DNA of 64,000 bases, taken from Ustulina deusta (taxonomy: Eukaryota > Ascomycota > Sordariomycetes > Xylariales > Xylariaceae). The notes under the pieces were generated by a model. It did not search any database, was not told the origin of the DNA, and was given only the letters and a program-made list of their open reading frames with translations. Below are positions 1-11,800 of the stretch, in pieces. Numbering within the stretch: position 1 is the stretch's first letter; each line of letters opens with the position of its first letter. The stretch covers positions 310,001-374,000 of the forward strand of contig JAJNNX010000047.1 of the NCBI GenBank assembly GCA_023159155.1. The letters run 5' to 3'. The translations under genes and the position numbers were made by a program.

Positions 1-1767
1 TTTAATAAAATATTAAGTTTTATATTAACTGTAGATTTTTTATTTAATATTTTCTAAAAAGCTAACCTAATAAACTTAATTAAATTGAAAAACTAGTTAT
101 AAGATCTAAAAAATAAAAACAAAAAACTATATATATTTAAAGTTACTTTAAATAGAATTATTTTTTTTTATATAGCTTTAATTTAAAAAGTTTATATATT
201 TCTAATTATTATATATTAAAGCTAACATAAAACAATTAAAATATTAAAATAAAAATGTTACTAGTTTTATTTAAAATATAATTATAAATAATATATATAT
301 AATTATTATAACTATAAAAAAAACAAAATACTTTAAAATAAAACTTTTAGCTTTTTTTATTTATTATTTATATTAGCTATAATATAGCAATATATAATAA
401 TAAATAATAAAAATATATTATTTAACTAATAAAGTTATAACTATATATAAATATTTATAAATAAGTTTAGCTATTTAATTATAACTTTATTTAGTAAAAA
501 AATAAATATTATAAAATTATTAGTTATATAATACTATAAAATTATTTATTTCTAAATTTATAGTAATAATTAATAGTTTTATAAGTATTAAGTATTTTTT
601 TAATAGTACTTATTACTTTTAAACCTAAAAAGCAATAAAATTAACTAATTAAAAACTAAACTAATAATTTTATTTTTATATTAATAAATATTAAAATAAT
701 TAAAAATTTCTTTTTTTTTTTAAACTTTATATATAATTATTTATAATATTTATTAATTAATATATTATTACTAAAAATAATAATAAAAATTTAAGCATAA
801 AACTTTTTAATAATAAATATTAATAAAACTATTATAAATTTTAATATTAAGTAATAAATATTTAAACTAGTCTATTAAACCTAAAACATTTAAAAAATAG
901 TATATAATATAGCAATTTTTATATAAAAATAATATAAGCTATAAACTAATAAAAAAAAACGCTTAATAAATTTTAAAATAAAAAATAAAGTTTTTTAAAA
1001 AAAAAAAGTTTTATAATATAAATATTAACTATTAGATTAGATTTTTAATTGGTTAAACTTTTTAAAATCTTAAAAAATCAAAAATTTAGCTATATTTTTA
1101 ATTTGCCTAATTTTGATAAAATAAAAAACTTATTTTATACTAACTAATTATAAAAAATAAGCAATAATTTTTTATTTTAATAAATTTAATTATTATTTTT
1201 AGCTAAAAATATTAATAATAAAGCAAAATTTAAAATTAAATAAATTAAACAATCAAAAATATATAAAAAAAATAAAAAGCTATAATATTAAGTTATTTAA
1301 AAAAGCTATAATTTTAATAATACTTAGTATATAACTTAAAATTTTAAAAATATACTAATTAAGCTTTTAAACTTTTTATAAGATTATAAAAATAAATATA
1401 TATAATAATAGCTAACAAATTTATAAACAATTATAAAAATAATAATAAAGCAATATAATATAAAAAAGCTATATAAACCTAATATTATTAGTAACCTTAA
1501 ATTAAAACTATATTTAAACTTTTAGTTTTAAAAAAAAGTAGTATAATAGTTAGTATAGTTTTAGCAAAACTTGCAAAAACTTTAGATTTATATAGCAATA
1601 AAATAAAAAATCTATGTACGGACTAACTTATAACTCTACTGCTATATATATAAAGTCTATATCTACTTATTTTATAAACTCTAAATTTTTTTTTTTTTTT
1701 TGCTTAAAATGTTTATTTATAGTATTAATAAACTAACTATAAAAGCTTTACTTAACTAATCATAACA
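1..1767 (+). mobile_element. RIP-degraded LTR retroelement, 3' part (copy 0)
   Basis: This is the right-hand end of an AT-saturated retroelement whose left part lies outside the window. Bases 1-1538 align by eye with 11300-12573 (same strand) and with the inverse of about 17370-18980. The element ends in an LTR at 1539-1767. A purine run (AAAAAAAAG) stands directly before the LTR at about 1530-1538, as a polypurine tract should stand before a 3' LTR, so the sense strand is plus. No reading frame survives. The superfamily is not shown by coding sequence; the TGTCACGA-type LTR end of copy 2 is typical of Ty3/Gypsy elements, which is inference. Confidence 0.7.
1539..1767 (+). repeat. 3' LTR of retroelement copy 0
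   Basis: This 229-bp segment starts TAGTATAATAG (probably TGG... before RIP) and ends AATCATAACA. It recurs at 6642-6860 and 12574-12798 on the same strand and, inverted, at 17128-about 17370 and 22622-about 22846. It contains the shared landmarks CTATATAGCAATAAAATAA, a TATATATAAAG TATA-like stretch and a homopolymer T run. Differences between copies are almost all C/T or G/A. Confidence 0.75.
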
Positions 1768-2540
1768 AATAATATATTAATTATTCAATTTAATATTATA
1801 TTAGTTATTTTATTAGTATATTTTAGGGCAGCTATTATTTTATTTTTAGTTATTCTAGTTGTTTTATTTTTTATAATTTAGTAATAATAATTTAATTTAT
1901 TATTATTAATTTTATTTATAATAAAATATTATTATTATAAAATATTATTATTTTTATAGTTTAACTAGTTTTATTAGAACTAGTTAGTATTAATTATTCT
2001 TTGGTTTTTTTTTTGTTATTTTAAATATAATATTTAGTTTTAAATATAATTACTATTATTTTTTTAGTTAATACTAGCTATTTTTTTATTTATTTTTTTA
2101 TTTATTTATTAATAACTTGTTTTATTACTAGTTTTAATACAAGTTTTTATAGCTTAAGTAGTAGTAATAAGTTCTATAATTATATTAATAGTTATAGATT
2201 TTTAGTATTTTTTTATGCTTTATTATATTTAAAAGTTTTTATAACATAAGTTTTAATAAACTTTTTTTATATAATATTTTTTATTATATATTTATAAATA
2301 AAAAGCTAAATATTTGCTATATTTAATTAAATGCTTTATTTTTTAATTAAAGCTTTTGTAAATATTAATAAAGTTATTTTATATTTTATTATATTTTTTT
2401 AAATAATTTATTAAAACTACTATTATAGTGCGTTTTTTTATAAAAAACTTTATTTTTTTATAATTACTATAATAGATTTATTTTTTATATTGTTTTATTT
2501 TTAAAAGTATTAAATCTAAAAATAAATATTTATATTAAAG
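1768..2540. other. AT-rich spacer, no gene
   Basis: This is a low-complexity AT-rich stretch with stops in all frames. It is T-rich on the plus strand over most of its length. I see no recognisable coding trace or terminal repeat. Confidence 0.6.
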
Positions 2541-2804
2541 AAGGACAGGGCAACTCGATACCAAAAACAACTAAAAAACAACAAAAACAAACTAGAGCGC
2601 CTACTACTAAAAAACTAATATAAATATTTATATGTATAAAGTAAGTGTTGCTCTGAGAAGTTCAAAGGCTTTTATAGCTATTCGAACCCCTGAATACAGC
2701 CGAAAATCAGCTGATTCGGGCCGCAGGCGGCCCAAATACGGCTAACAATTAACGTATAGCTATATTTGCAGCTGCTAGCGGGCCGCTAGCACTAGCCCTA
2801 CTGC
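2541..2804 (+). repeat. Dispersed 250-265 bp repeat, copy A
   Basis: This is the first of three copies in the same orientation (others 6121-6366 and 8247-8511). Shared landmarks are AACTAGAGCGCCT, GTAAGTGTTGCT, a GGGCCGCAGGCGGCCC hairpin and a second hairpin, GCTAGCGGGCCGCTAGC. The ends carry a short inverted match (CAGGGC near the left end, GCCCTG at the right end of copies B and C). Read on the minus strand it contains GGGGTTCGAATAG, close to a Pol III B box. It could be a MITE or a SINE; I cannot decide. GC is far higher than the flanks, so it is either younger or too short for efficient RIP. Confidence 0.6.
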
Positions 2805-2895
2805 AAACTTCCCTTATTCGAAGCTTTATTTTCTAGATGGCTTTGAATCTAAAAAATGTAGGGCTAAAAATACTAAAAAAAATAACACAACATAA

Positions 2896-2975
2896 CACCT
2901 ACTCGAACCCCTAGGCCTTAACGGCCTAAAAAAAAAGAACTAGCCCTAACCTACTAGGCTACCAAGCTTTTAATT
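2896..2975 (-). pseudogene. tRNA-like sequence (possible tRNA-derived SINE head)
   Basis: On the minus strand the sequence reads TAGCCTAGTAGGTTAGGGC, which matches an A box and D-arm, and about 50 nt further GGGGTTCGAGTAGG, which matches the core of a B box and T-loop. The spacing suits a tRNA with a long variable arm (GGCCGTTAAGGCC). The acceptor stem and the T stem do not pair properly, and the would-be anticodon arm is a run of T. It is therefore a degraded tRNA or the tRNA-derived head of a SINE rather than a working tRNA. Confidence 0.3.
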
Positions 2976-2999
2976 AGCCGATTGCTAAACCAGTTATAT

Positions 3000-5900
3000 A
3001 TTTATATAGACTTCCTTTGGTTCATAGCTTTTTTTTTGGTCTGTATGCTTTATATAGCATAACTTTTTAGCTCTTTAAATAACTTATTTTTTTATATTCT
3101 ATTGATATATTTTTATATAAAACGTATGTAATTCTGTTTAGACCTAACATATATAGCAGTATTTGCTAGTATTTTATGTTAGAACTTAGGTAAGTACTAC
3201 AGTTAGCTACTACTTCGAACCTAAGCTAAATTTTTATATAAAAAGTTACGCTATAGCTCTTACTACTTTTAATATATATAAATCTTTATATAATTGTAAT
3301 AATATTTTTTAATAGTATATATATAGGTTGGAGTTTGTAAAATAAGCTTTGATCGGCCTTATAGATAGATTTTATAAATAACTCTAAATATTACAAATAT
3401 AAGCGTGTCCTTATATAAATTAGTATAGGTAGCCGCTTATATATAAAAAGAACTTGTTAATCGGCAGTAATAATATATAATATAGCTAATTAGCGCAGCA
3501 ATAATAAACCAACTAATCGGCAGTACTGCGATAGTTATGTAACATATATAATATAAACAAGTTTATATATAAAATAATATAAGGAGCTATTTGTACGCAA
3601 CTAAATAACTAATTAGTGCAGTAATAATAATTTGTTAATACTATGCTATATTTGTAGTAATAACAAACCAATTAGTAGTATAGCTAACTATATAATATAT
3701 GCTATAAGCAAGTTTATATATAAAATAGTATAGGAGGTTGTTTATATATAATAGATTAACTAATTAGTATAGTAATACTAATATAACTAACTAATTAGCG
3801 TAGCAATAATAATTTGTTAGTGCTATACTATATTTGTAGCGCTATATACGTATTGCTATATATATAAAGCGTAAAACGTATAAGTTGTATAAGTATAAGC
3901 AGATTGCTATATAATTTATATAGGCAATTGCTTGTACGCTTATATTTTTTATATAAACTAACTAATCGGTACAATAGTGTAGGGCTAATTAGAAAGCTTT
4001 CGTATAGGTAATTAATATATAAGCAGGTTTATATAAAAAATTATATATATGCTTGCTTATATATAAATAAAAACGTAATAAGCTTTGCTAATTAATAGCA
4101 AACGTAATATCTATAAAAGCACTTGTCTATATAAAACAATATATAGACTTGCTTATACATATATAAAACCAGGGTAAACCCGCTAATCAATAGCATATAT
4201 AACAAAAATAGCCAATCAATAGCAAACAGGGTGTAACAGGTCAATACAAGCACACACACATATAAATTAGTATAGGTGGCTGCTTGTACGCGCATATAAC
4301 GGCTAAACTAGCTGATCAACGCGTATATAGCTAAATTAGCCGATCGGCAGCATGGCAGTCTATCAATTAGCTAAACAATAGCTTTTCTTGGACTATAGGT
4401 GTAAAAGCATATTCACATACAAATAGTATGGAGATCTGCTCGTACAGCCATTGAACAAAAGACTTGTTAGTACGTATAGCCACTGAACAAAGGACTGGCT
4501 AATCAACGCAACAACTTAAAGGGCAATATATAGCGCTAAACACCGCAACAAAAAACAACGCTTTCAAAACGAGGCTTCAAAAACAAGGTCTATACAGCGC
4601 TTCCCTTGGACCGTACGTATTCGAGCTAACTCCCATATAAACTATATAGGCACTTGTTCGTACAGCAACTCGTATGGGAACTAACTAATCAACGGTATAG
4701 AAGCCTAGAAATAACAAAAAACAACAAAAATGCCGAATATGCTAAAAACGCCAAAAATGCTAAAATGCTAAAACAACAAAATTAACAAAAACAGAAGTGT
4801 ACGTATAGCTAACAAAGGCTTGGAACAAATGCGTGGCTTGGAGCGAACCTCCCCGTAGGCTATAGCGCTACAAGCATATTCATATACAAATTATATGGGG
4901 ATCTGTTCGTAGGACTATACGTGACAGGGGATCCGGCTGATCGCTAACAAAACGCTAACTAAACAAAGGGCTAAACGAAGGACTTGAAGCAACAGCTTCC
5001 TATAGATATATAAATACAAGCAGGTTTGCATATAAACTTATATAGCAACTTGTTTGTATAGGTATTCAAATATGGACTTGACTGATTAATGCGGCAGCGA
5101 TATATATAGCTAGCCAACAAGGCAACTTGGCTGATCAACACGTATGGCTAGTAATGGGCTAATTGCAGACTGGAACAAAGGCTTCTCCGGAGGCTATATA
5201 TTTGCGAGCTAGTTTGTATAGTAACTTATATAGGATTTAGCTTGTAGGTGTATTCGGATGGGGAACTTGTAGGGTAACTAGTGGTTGACTGACTGAACAA
5301 CGCAATAGCTGGCCAACAAGGCAATGGGCTGATTGGGCTGATTAACGCGTATATAACTAGCTGAGCTAACAAGGCCTAGAAAACAAGGGCAATTGACTGA
5401 TCGGTACGTTGTATATATGGCATATGGCGTACAAGTGAAAGCGCGTTCGTATATAAATTTGTATGGCGGACTGCTTGAACACGTATATAAACGTACGAAC
5501 TAACTAATTAATGCAAACTAAGCTAAATCGGCTAATTAATACATATTTAGCCTGGCTAAGCAACTAGAGTGGCTACCTAAAAGTTTCCTTAGACTTGAAT
5601 AGCAACAAGCAAGGTTGTATATAAAATTATATAGCGGGTTATTTGTAGGTGTATTTTGGCAAGGGACTCGGCGGTTAACGTATATAGCTAAAGTAGCAAA
5701 GCTGATCAACGCGTATAGGCTACAATTAGCTTGGTTGGTTGGACTGGGCTATATATAGCTAACAAACTAGGCTTCCCTGGAAGGTGTACAGCTATAAGCA
5801 GACTTATATATAGATTTGTATAAGAGGCTGCTTATAGGTATATTTGTACGAGGAATTAGCTGTTTATAGGTTAGCTAATCGACTGGCTAACTAATTAACT

Positions 5901-6100
5901 AGGTTGGTCTTTGCGTAAAGCTAGCATTAAATCTATTAATGTATTATAGATATATTTATATATAAATTTGTATAGAAAAACGTTAAATATTAGTTTCTGA
6001 TTATAGGTTGCGCTCCAAGAAACAATAAATATATGCAAGTATTATTATATACAAATTTATATAGCAGATTGTTTTATTGTAGCTTTACTAAAAATATTAT
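3000..6100. repeat. Degenerate tandem-repeat field, moderately AT-rich
   Basis: The stretch between repeat copies A and B has no gene but a recurrent pair of motifs. One resembles TATAAATT(A/G)TATAGG followed by a variant of CTGCTTGTA. The other resembles GGCTGATCAACGCGTATA. They return many times, for example near 3413, 3570, 3715, 4259, 4420, 4640, 4860, 5030, 5215, 5450, 5615 and 5800, mostly 150-230 bp apart. Units are heavily diverged. The only open frame of note, 4092-4295 minus, is a low-complexity artefact. Confidence 0.5.
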
Positions 6101-6120
6101 TAAAAAAAGATAAAATAATT

Positions 6121-6366
6121 TAATACTAAAAATAACTAAAAAACAACAAAAATAAACTAGAGCGCTTACTACTAAAAAACTAATATAAATATTTATATAT
6201 ATAAAGTAAGTGTTGCTTTAAGAAGTTCGAAAGCTTTTATAGCTATTCGAACCCCTGAATATAGCTAAAGATCAGCCGATTCGGGCCGCAGGCGGCCTAA
6301 ATACAGCTAACAATTAACGTGCAGCTATATTCGCAGCTGCTAGCGGGCCGCTAGCACCAGCCCTGC
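6121..6366 (+). repeat. Dispersed 250-265 bp repeat, copy B
   Basis: This copy is co-linear with copy A over nearly its whole length, including the AACTAGAGCGCTT landmark, the GGGCCGCAGGCGGCC hairpin and the terminal GCTAGCGGGCCGCTAGCACC segment, ending in GCCCTG. It is more eroded than A in the left half. Confidence 0.6.
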
Positions 6367-6641
6367 TATAATATAGTTAATATTTTTGTTTTTATAAAAA
6401 ATTATATAATTTTTGTTAGATTTTTTTAATATATTAAGTTAAAAATATTTAATTTTTAATAATTTTACTATTAAAAAGTTTATATAAGTTATTATAAATA
6501 GCTGTTTTATTATAGTAAAATTTTGCTTTTAAGTTATATTTAAACATTATTAAATAATAGTAATAAACTAGGTTATATTATAAAATGTTCTAGTTATTTA
6601 TAAGTTAATATTAGTTATATTTGCTAAGTTTTAATTTATAA

Positions 6642-6860
6642 TAATATAATAATTAATATAGTTTTAGTAAGACCTATAAGGACTTTAAACCTATATAGCA
6701 ATAAAATAAGAAATCTATGCGTGGACTAATCTATAACTTTATAATTATATATATAAAGTTTATATTTATTTATTTTATAAACTTTGATTTTTTAGTTTAA
6801 AATCTTTATTTATAATATTAATAAACTAGCTATAAAAACTTTACTTAACTAATTATAATA
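6642..6860 (+). repeat. 5' LTR of retroelement copy 1
   Basis: The 219-bp LTR starts TAATATAATAATTAATATAG, which matches the start of the 1539 LTR base for base apart from G-to-A changes, and ends AATTATAATA. It keeps the CTATATAGCAATAAAATAAG landmark and the TATA-like TATATATAAAG. Confidence 0.65.
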
Positions 6861-7414
6861 TTATTTTAAGCTTAATAATTATTTATTAATAAATATTTAA
6901 TTAATATATTTTATTTTAGTTTATTATAATTAATAAAATATAAATAAACTTTTTTTTTAATTATATATTTAATATAAAAAATTATATATTTTATAATATA
7001 AACTTAATTTTAATATAATTTTAATATAATTTTTAATTTTTATATTATTTAAAAATTAATAATTTCTAAAAAATCTAATTTTAAATATTTTAAATCTATT
7101 TTTACTTTTTAAATATAATTAGTTTTTTATTATTAAATATTTATAAAAAAAAAAGCTTTATTTAATAATTAGGTTTATAAATTAATAAAAAAATAAAAAA
7201 AAAATATTATTATATTTTAAGTTAAAAATAGTTAATTTTAATATATTATAAGCTAATTAAAAAAAAATATTTTTATTTAATTAAAAAACTATTTAATAAT
7301 ATTACTAAAATAATTTAAGTTTTATTAATAATTTATTATAATTTTAATTAAATAGTTATTACTTATAAAATATTTTAAGTTTATATATATAAAACTAATA
7401 AAAATATTAATAAA

Positions 7415-7671
7415 CATTTAAATAAAGTATATTATATATTTCTAAAGCAGTAGTATATGCTTGCAAAGTTAGTGGAATATAGTCTATTTACTATATGCTA
7501 TACTTAAAAGAAAGAGAGAAAGGAAAGAAATGGGTAGGTGGGAGCCCTTTATATACCCTTTCGTACAAAAGGGTTTATAGGTGGTCCTTAGCCGGACCTC
7601 TTGGCTTAGACCCCCTTTGGCTAGACCCCTTCGTACGAAAAGGTTTATAATTGTATACGATTAATCTAATA
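7415..7671 (-). repeat. Left LTR of TRIM-like element
   Basis: The 257-bp LTR is homologous to 8556-8812 and to the solo LTR at 26359-26558. It contains two copies of a CCCTTCGTACGAAAGG-type palindrome, one decayed, where the solo LTR has one. It holds GGAAAGAAATGGGTAGGTGG, present in all three copies. The short open frames here (7575-7805 and 7651-7857) run through repeat sequence and are not genes. Confidence 0.7.
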
Positions 7672-7734
7672 CTAACTATTTTTTTTTTTTGTGATTTAAT
7701 TGCTATAATTATACGTAAGGTCTTTGTACGAGGG

Positions 7735-8050
7735 CTACACCTAGTAGGGGCGGTAGGGCTAGGTGTAGGTCGAAGGGGGTCTTTTATATGGGCTATACCT
7801 AGCAATGTCGGTAAGGCTAGGTATAGGTCGAAGGGGGTCTATAAGGTTTTTATATAAGAGCTATACCTAGTAGGGCGGAAAGTAAGCTAGACTAGGTGTA
7901 AGTCGAAGGGGGTTTTTTATACGGGTTATACCTAGTAGGGTTAGCAAGGCTAAATATAGGTCGAAAGGGGTCTATGAAGTTTTTATATGAGGGCTATACC
8001 TAGTAGGTCGGAAAGTAGGCTGGACTAGGTGTAGGTTGAAAGAGATTTTT
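7735..8050 (+). repeat. Five-unit tandem array of hairpin repeats
   Basis: Units start at about 7735, 7793, 7861, 7926 and 7994 (spacing 58, 68, 65, 68). Each begins with CTA(C/T)ACCTAG and then carries CTAGGTGTAG or a variant 13-25 nt later, so each unit can fold into a 10-bp hairpin; the stems of units 1 and 2 are perfect. In units 1-4 the hairpin is followed by GTCGAAGGGG. Units alternate in their spacer, suggesting a dimeric higher-order repeat. The array lies inside the TRIM-like element, just inward of its left LTR. Confidence 0.7.
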
Positions 8051-8246
8051 AGGGTAGTATAATTGTGCGCTATTGATTAAATGTCCGTAGAAAGGTGTAT
8101 AGCTAAAGTACGTACAAGTAACCAATTTTTTTTTTCTGTTGGCTTACTGCTAAAGGAACTAGAATATATAATATAGAATAAATAATTTGTGCGATTAGGT
8201 TAGAATTCTGTTATTATTTTAATTAATTTGCGCTATATCTATAAAA

Positions 8247-8511
8247 AAAGGACGGGGCAACTTAACATTAAAAATAACTAAAAATAACAAAAACAAACTA
8301 GAGCGCCTGCTACTAGAAAACTAGTATGAATGCTATGCATATAAAGTAAGTGTTGCTTTAAGAAGTTCGAAAGCTTTTATAGCTATTCGAACGCCCTGAA
8401 TATAGCCGAAGATCAGCCGATTCGGGCCGCGAGCGGCCCGAATACAGCTAACAATTGACATACAGCCACATTCGCAGCTGCTAGCGGGCCGCTAGCACCA
8501 GCCCTGCTGCA
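8247..8511 (+). repeat. Dispersed 250-265 bp repeat, copy C
   Basis: Third copy of the family at 2541 and 6121, with the same hairpins and the left-end GGGGCAACTT and right-end GCCCTGCTGCA. It lies inside the TRIM-like element between the hairpin array and the right LTR, so it is either nested there or part of that element's interior. Confidence 0.6.
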
Positions 8512-8555
8512 CTATATAAAAGCTGAGCTAAAGTACAAATATAAATACTAATTAG

Positions 8556-8812
8556 TGTTTAAATAGAGTGTACTATATATTTTTAAAGTAGTAGTATATG
8601 TTTGCAAAGTTAGTGGAATATAGTTTATTTATTATATGTCACACTTAAAAAAAGGAAAGAAAAAAAGAAAATGGGTAAGTAGGAGCCCTTTATATACCTT
8701 TTTATATAAAGGGGTTTATAAATAGTCTTTAGCTAGACTTTTTAGTTTAGATCCTTTTTAGCTAGACCCCTTTATATGAAAAAGTTTATAATTATATATA
8801 ATTAATCTAACA
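8556..8812 (-). repeat. Right LTR of TRIM-like element
   Basis: The 257-bp LTR runs from TGTTTAAATAGAG to TTAATCTAACA. On the minus strand it reads TGTTAG...AAACA. It has the same length as the left LTR and is clearly more eroded by C-to-T and G-to-A change than the related solo LTR at 26359. Confidence 0.7.
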
Positions 8813-11800
8813 ATAAGTTTATTTTTATATTTAATATTTTAATTTAAAAATATTAATTTATTAAATTATAATAAAAATATAAATTCTAGAACTATTTTTA
8901 TATAAACTTAAAAAAAAATTTTATAAAATTTTTATAAATTTAAATATTTTTTATAAATTATTTATTAATAAAATTAATAAATTAATATATAATATTAAAT
9001 AAACTTATAAAAATTATTAAGAAATTAAATTTATAAGTTTAATAAAATAAAAATCTAATTTAAATAATTAAATTTATAATAAACTTATTTATTAATTATA
9101 AAAAAAAACTTATTAAAATAATAAAACTTGTTTTATTTATAAAAAAAAAATATATATTGATTAATTATTTTAATTAAAAAATAAAAATTTTAAATATTTA
9201 ATTAATAAAAAAAGGTTATAATAAAAATAGTTCTAATAGTTTATTTAATTTAAAAAATAAATAAAACTAAAAGAAATTTTTTTGTTAGATTTTTTATTTA
9301 TTTTAGCTAAAATATATAACTAAAACAAATTAATTATTTTTAAAATATTTATTTAATTATAAATTAATAATATTAAAATAAAAACTTTAGTTTTATATAA
9401 TATTAAAACTTATATTTTTTTAATAATTAGTTATAAATTTATATAATAAATTAAATAATAATTAAAAATACAAATACTTTATTTAGCTAAATTTTAAAAA
9501 CTTTATAACTACTAAAATAAAATAATTAATAAAGTTTATAAATATTTAATATATATAATAAAAATTAATAATTAAAAATTTAAAAATAATAGTTAATCTA
9601 ACTAAATAATCTATTTTTATTACTTTGATTCTTTAGCTATAAATAATAAAATATAAACCTAAAAATATATAAAAATACTAATTAATATAATTAAATATTA
9701 AAAAAATATTATTAAATATTAAAATAATTTTTTAAAAATAAATAAAACTAAAAAAATATAAAAAAAACTTAGGATTTTTAAACTTAAAATAAAAAAAGTT
9801 TATATAATAATTTAAAAAAAACAAAAAACCTAAACTACTATTAAAAAAATTATAGAAAACTTTTCAAATTATTTTTATTAAAATAAATAAAAATAATTAA
9901 TATTTTATAAAAAAAAAATTTTTAAATTAATTAAATAGTATTATAAAAAACTTTTAATAATAAATTAATTTTATTTCTAAAAAAAAAAATTTAAATATAT
10001 AAAATTAATATAAAACTTTTTAATTTTTTAATTATTATATTTAAAAAAGTTTTTTTTTGAAAAAAAATCTAAAATTTTATTATTATTATAATTAAAGTTT
10101 AATATAATATTAAAACTTAATAATAAAAAATATATTTTTAAACTTTATTAATATTAAATATTTATGTAGTTTATTTTATTTAAAAAAAAGTTTATAAATA
10201 AATTGCTAGCTATAAATTTTATTAAATAAAATATAAACTTAAATATTATTTTTATTTTATTTATATTTAAACTTAAATTAATTACATATAAATTTATAAT
10301 TAATTATTAATAAAAAAATATATATATAAAAAATAAAATTATATTAGTTCTAAATATTATTAAAGGTTTTTATTAATTATTATTAATTATAAAATTATAT
10401 TATTTTTTTTTTAAACTTATAAAAAAATATTTTAATAAATAATTTTATTATTTAGTTTAAAAATAAAACCTACTTAGTAGTAAGTTTTTATTAATATATA
10501 AATTTATAAATATTTACATAAATAATATTTTAATTTATTTTAAAACTAAAAAATAATATTAAACTTATTATAAAAAAATAATTTATTATTTATATTAAAC
10601 TAAATATTAAAAAAATATTAAAAAGTTTTATTTTAATATATTTATTATTAATTATTTAGAAATAATTATAAAAGCTAAAATAAAAATAAAAATACAAATT
10701 AATTTTATTAAAATTTAAATAATTTTAAAAATATTAAATTAATTTAGTTATTTTTTACGTTTTATAATTATGTTTATATATTTATTTATTATATTAATAA
10801 AATTACAATTTTTTTAAGTTAATTATTAAAAAAAATTAAGCTATTTATAATAAAACTAAAATAAAAATAAATTTTTAAATGTATAAAACTATGAATATAT
10901 AAAATATTTATTTTAATTTTTTTTATATAATATAATAAAAAAAATTATTTAGTAATAATAAAAAAATATATTTTAAAAACTTATAAAATATTTTTTTAAA
11001 ATAATAATATTAATTAAATAAATTTTTTTAATTTAAAACTATAAACTTTTAATAATAATATAAATTTTAAAATATTATTATTCAACGCTTTTTAAAACTA
11101 AATTCTTTATTATAATTAATTATTAAACTTTATTATATTTTTTAAATAAATAGATTTTATTAATATAATAAATATATTAAACTAATTTTTTAGTACTAAC
11201 TAAAATAAAAAAATATAATAGCTAATATTTTATTAAAGAAATAGTAAACCTTTTTATAATAAAAACTAAAAAAACTAAAATAAAAATAATAATATTAGTT
11301 CTTTTTAATAAAATATTAAGTTTTATATTAATTATAAACTTTTTATTTAATATTTTTTAAAAAGCTATATATACGTAAAGTTATTTTAAATAAAACTATT
11401 TTTTTTTATATATTATTTATATTAGCTATAATATAGCAATATATAATAATAAATAATAAAAATATACTATTTAATTAATAAAATTATAACTATATATAAA
11501 TATTTATTAATTAGTTTAACTATTTAATTATAATTTTATTTAATAAAAAAATAAATATTATAAAATTATTAATTATATGATATTATAAAAATTTATAAAT
11601 TCTTTTTAATATATTAGATATATAAATATTAAGGAATATAAAACTATTTATTTTTAAGTTTATAGCAATAATTAATAGTTTTATAAATATTAAGCATTGC
11701 TTTAGTAATACTTATTTTTTTTAGATCTAAAAAGTAATAAAATTAATTAATTAAAAATTAAATTAATAATTTTGTTTTTATATTAATAAATACTAAAATA

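Larger units (their letters stand above)
7415..8812 (-). mobile_element. Small non-autonomous LTR element (TRIM-like) nested in copy 1
   Basis: Two direct repeats of exactly 257 bp (7415-7671 and 8556-8812) enclose 884 bp with no reading frame of substance. Flanking bases ATAAA (7410-7414) and ATAAG (8813-8817) could be a 5-bp target duplication with one G-to-A change. The corresponding place in retroelement copy 2 (near 21590 on the other strand) lacks the insertion. A T-run at 7680-7690 next to the left LTR reads as a polypurine tract on the minus strand, so the sense strand is probably minus. The size and lack of genes fit a terminal-repeat retrotransposon in miniature. Which autonomous partner moved it is unknown. 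Confidence 0.65.

Noticed and set aside
4092..4295. 67-codon open frame on the minus strand, hydrophobic
   Set aside because: It is low-complexity sequence (L, Y, V, C) inside a repeat field, with no family resemblance.
7575..7857. Overlapping open frames on both strands
   Set aside because: They run through the LTR and the hairpin array, and their composition follows the repeats.
7735..8050. CRISPR-like array
   Set aside because: The regular spacing comes from diverged hairpin tandem repeats with similar spacers in eukaryotic DNA, not identical repeats with unique spacers.
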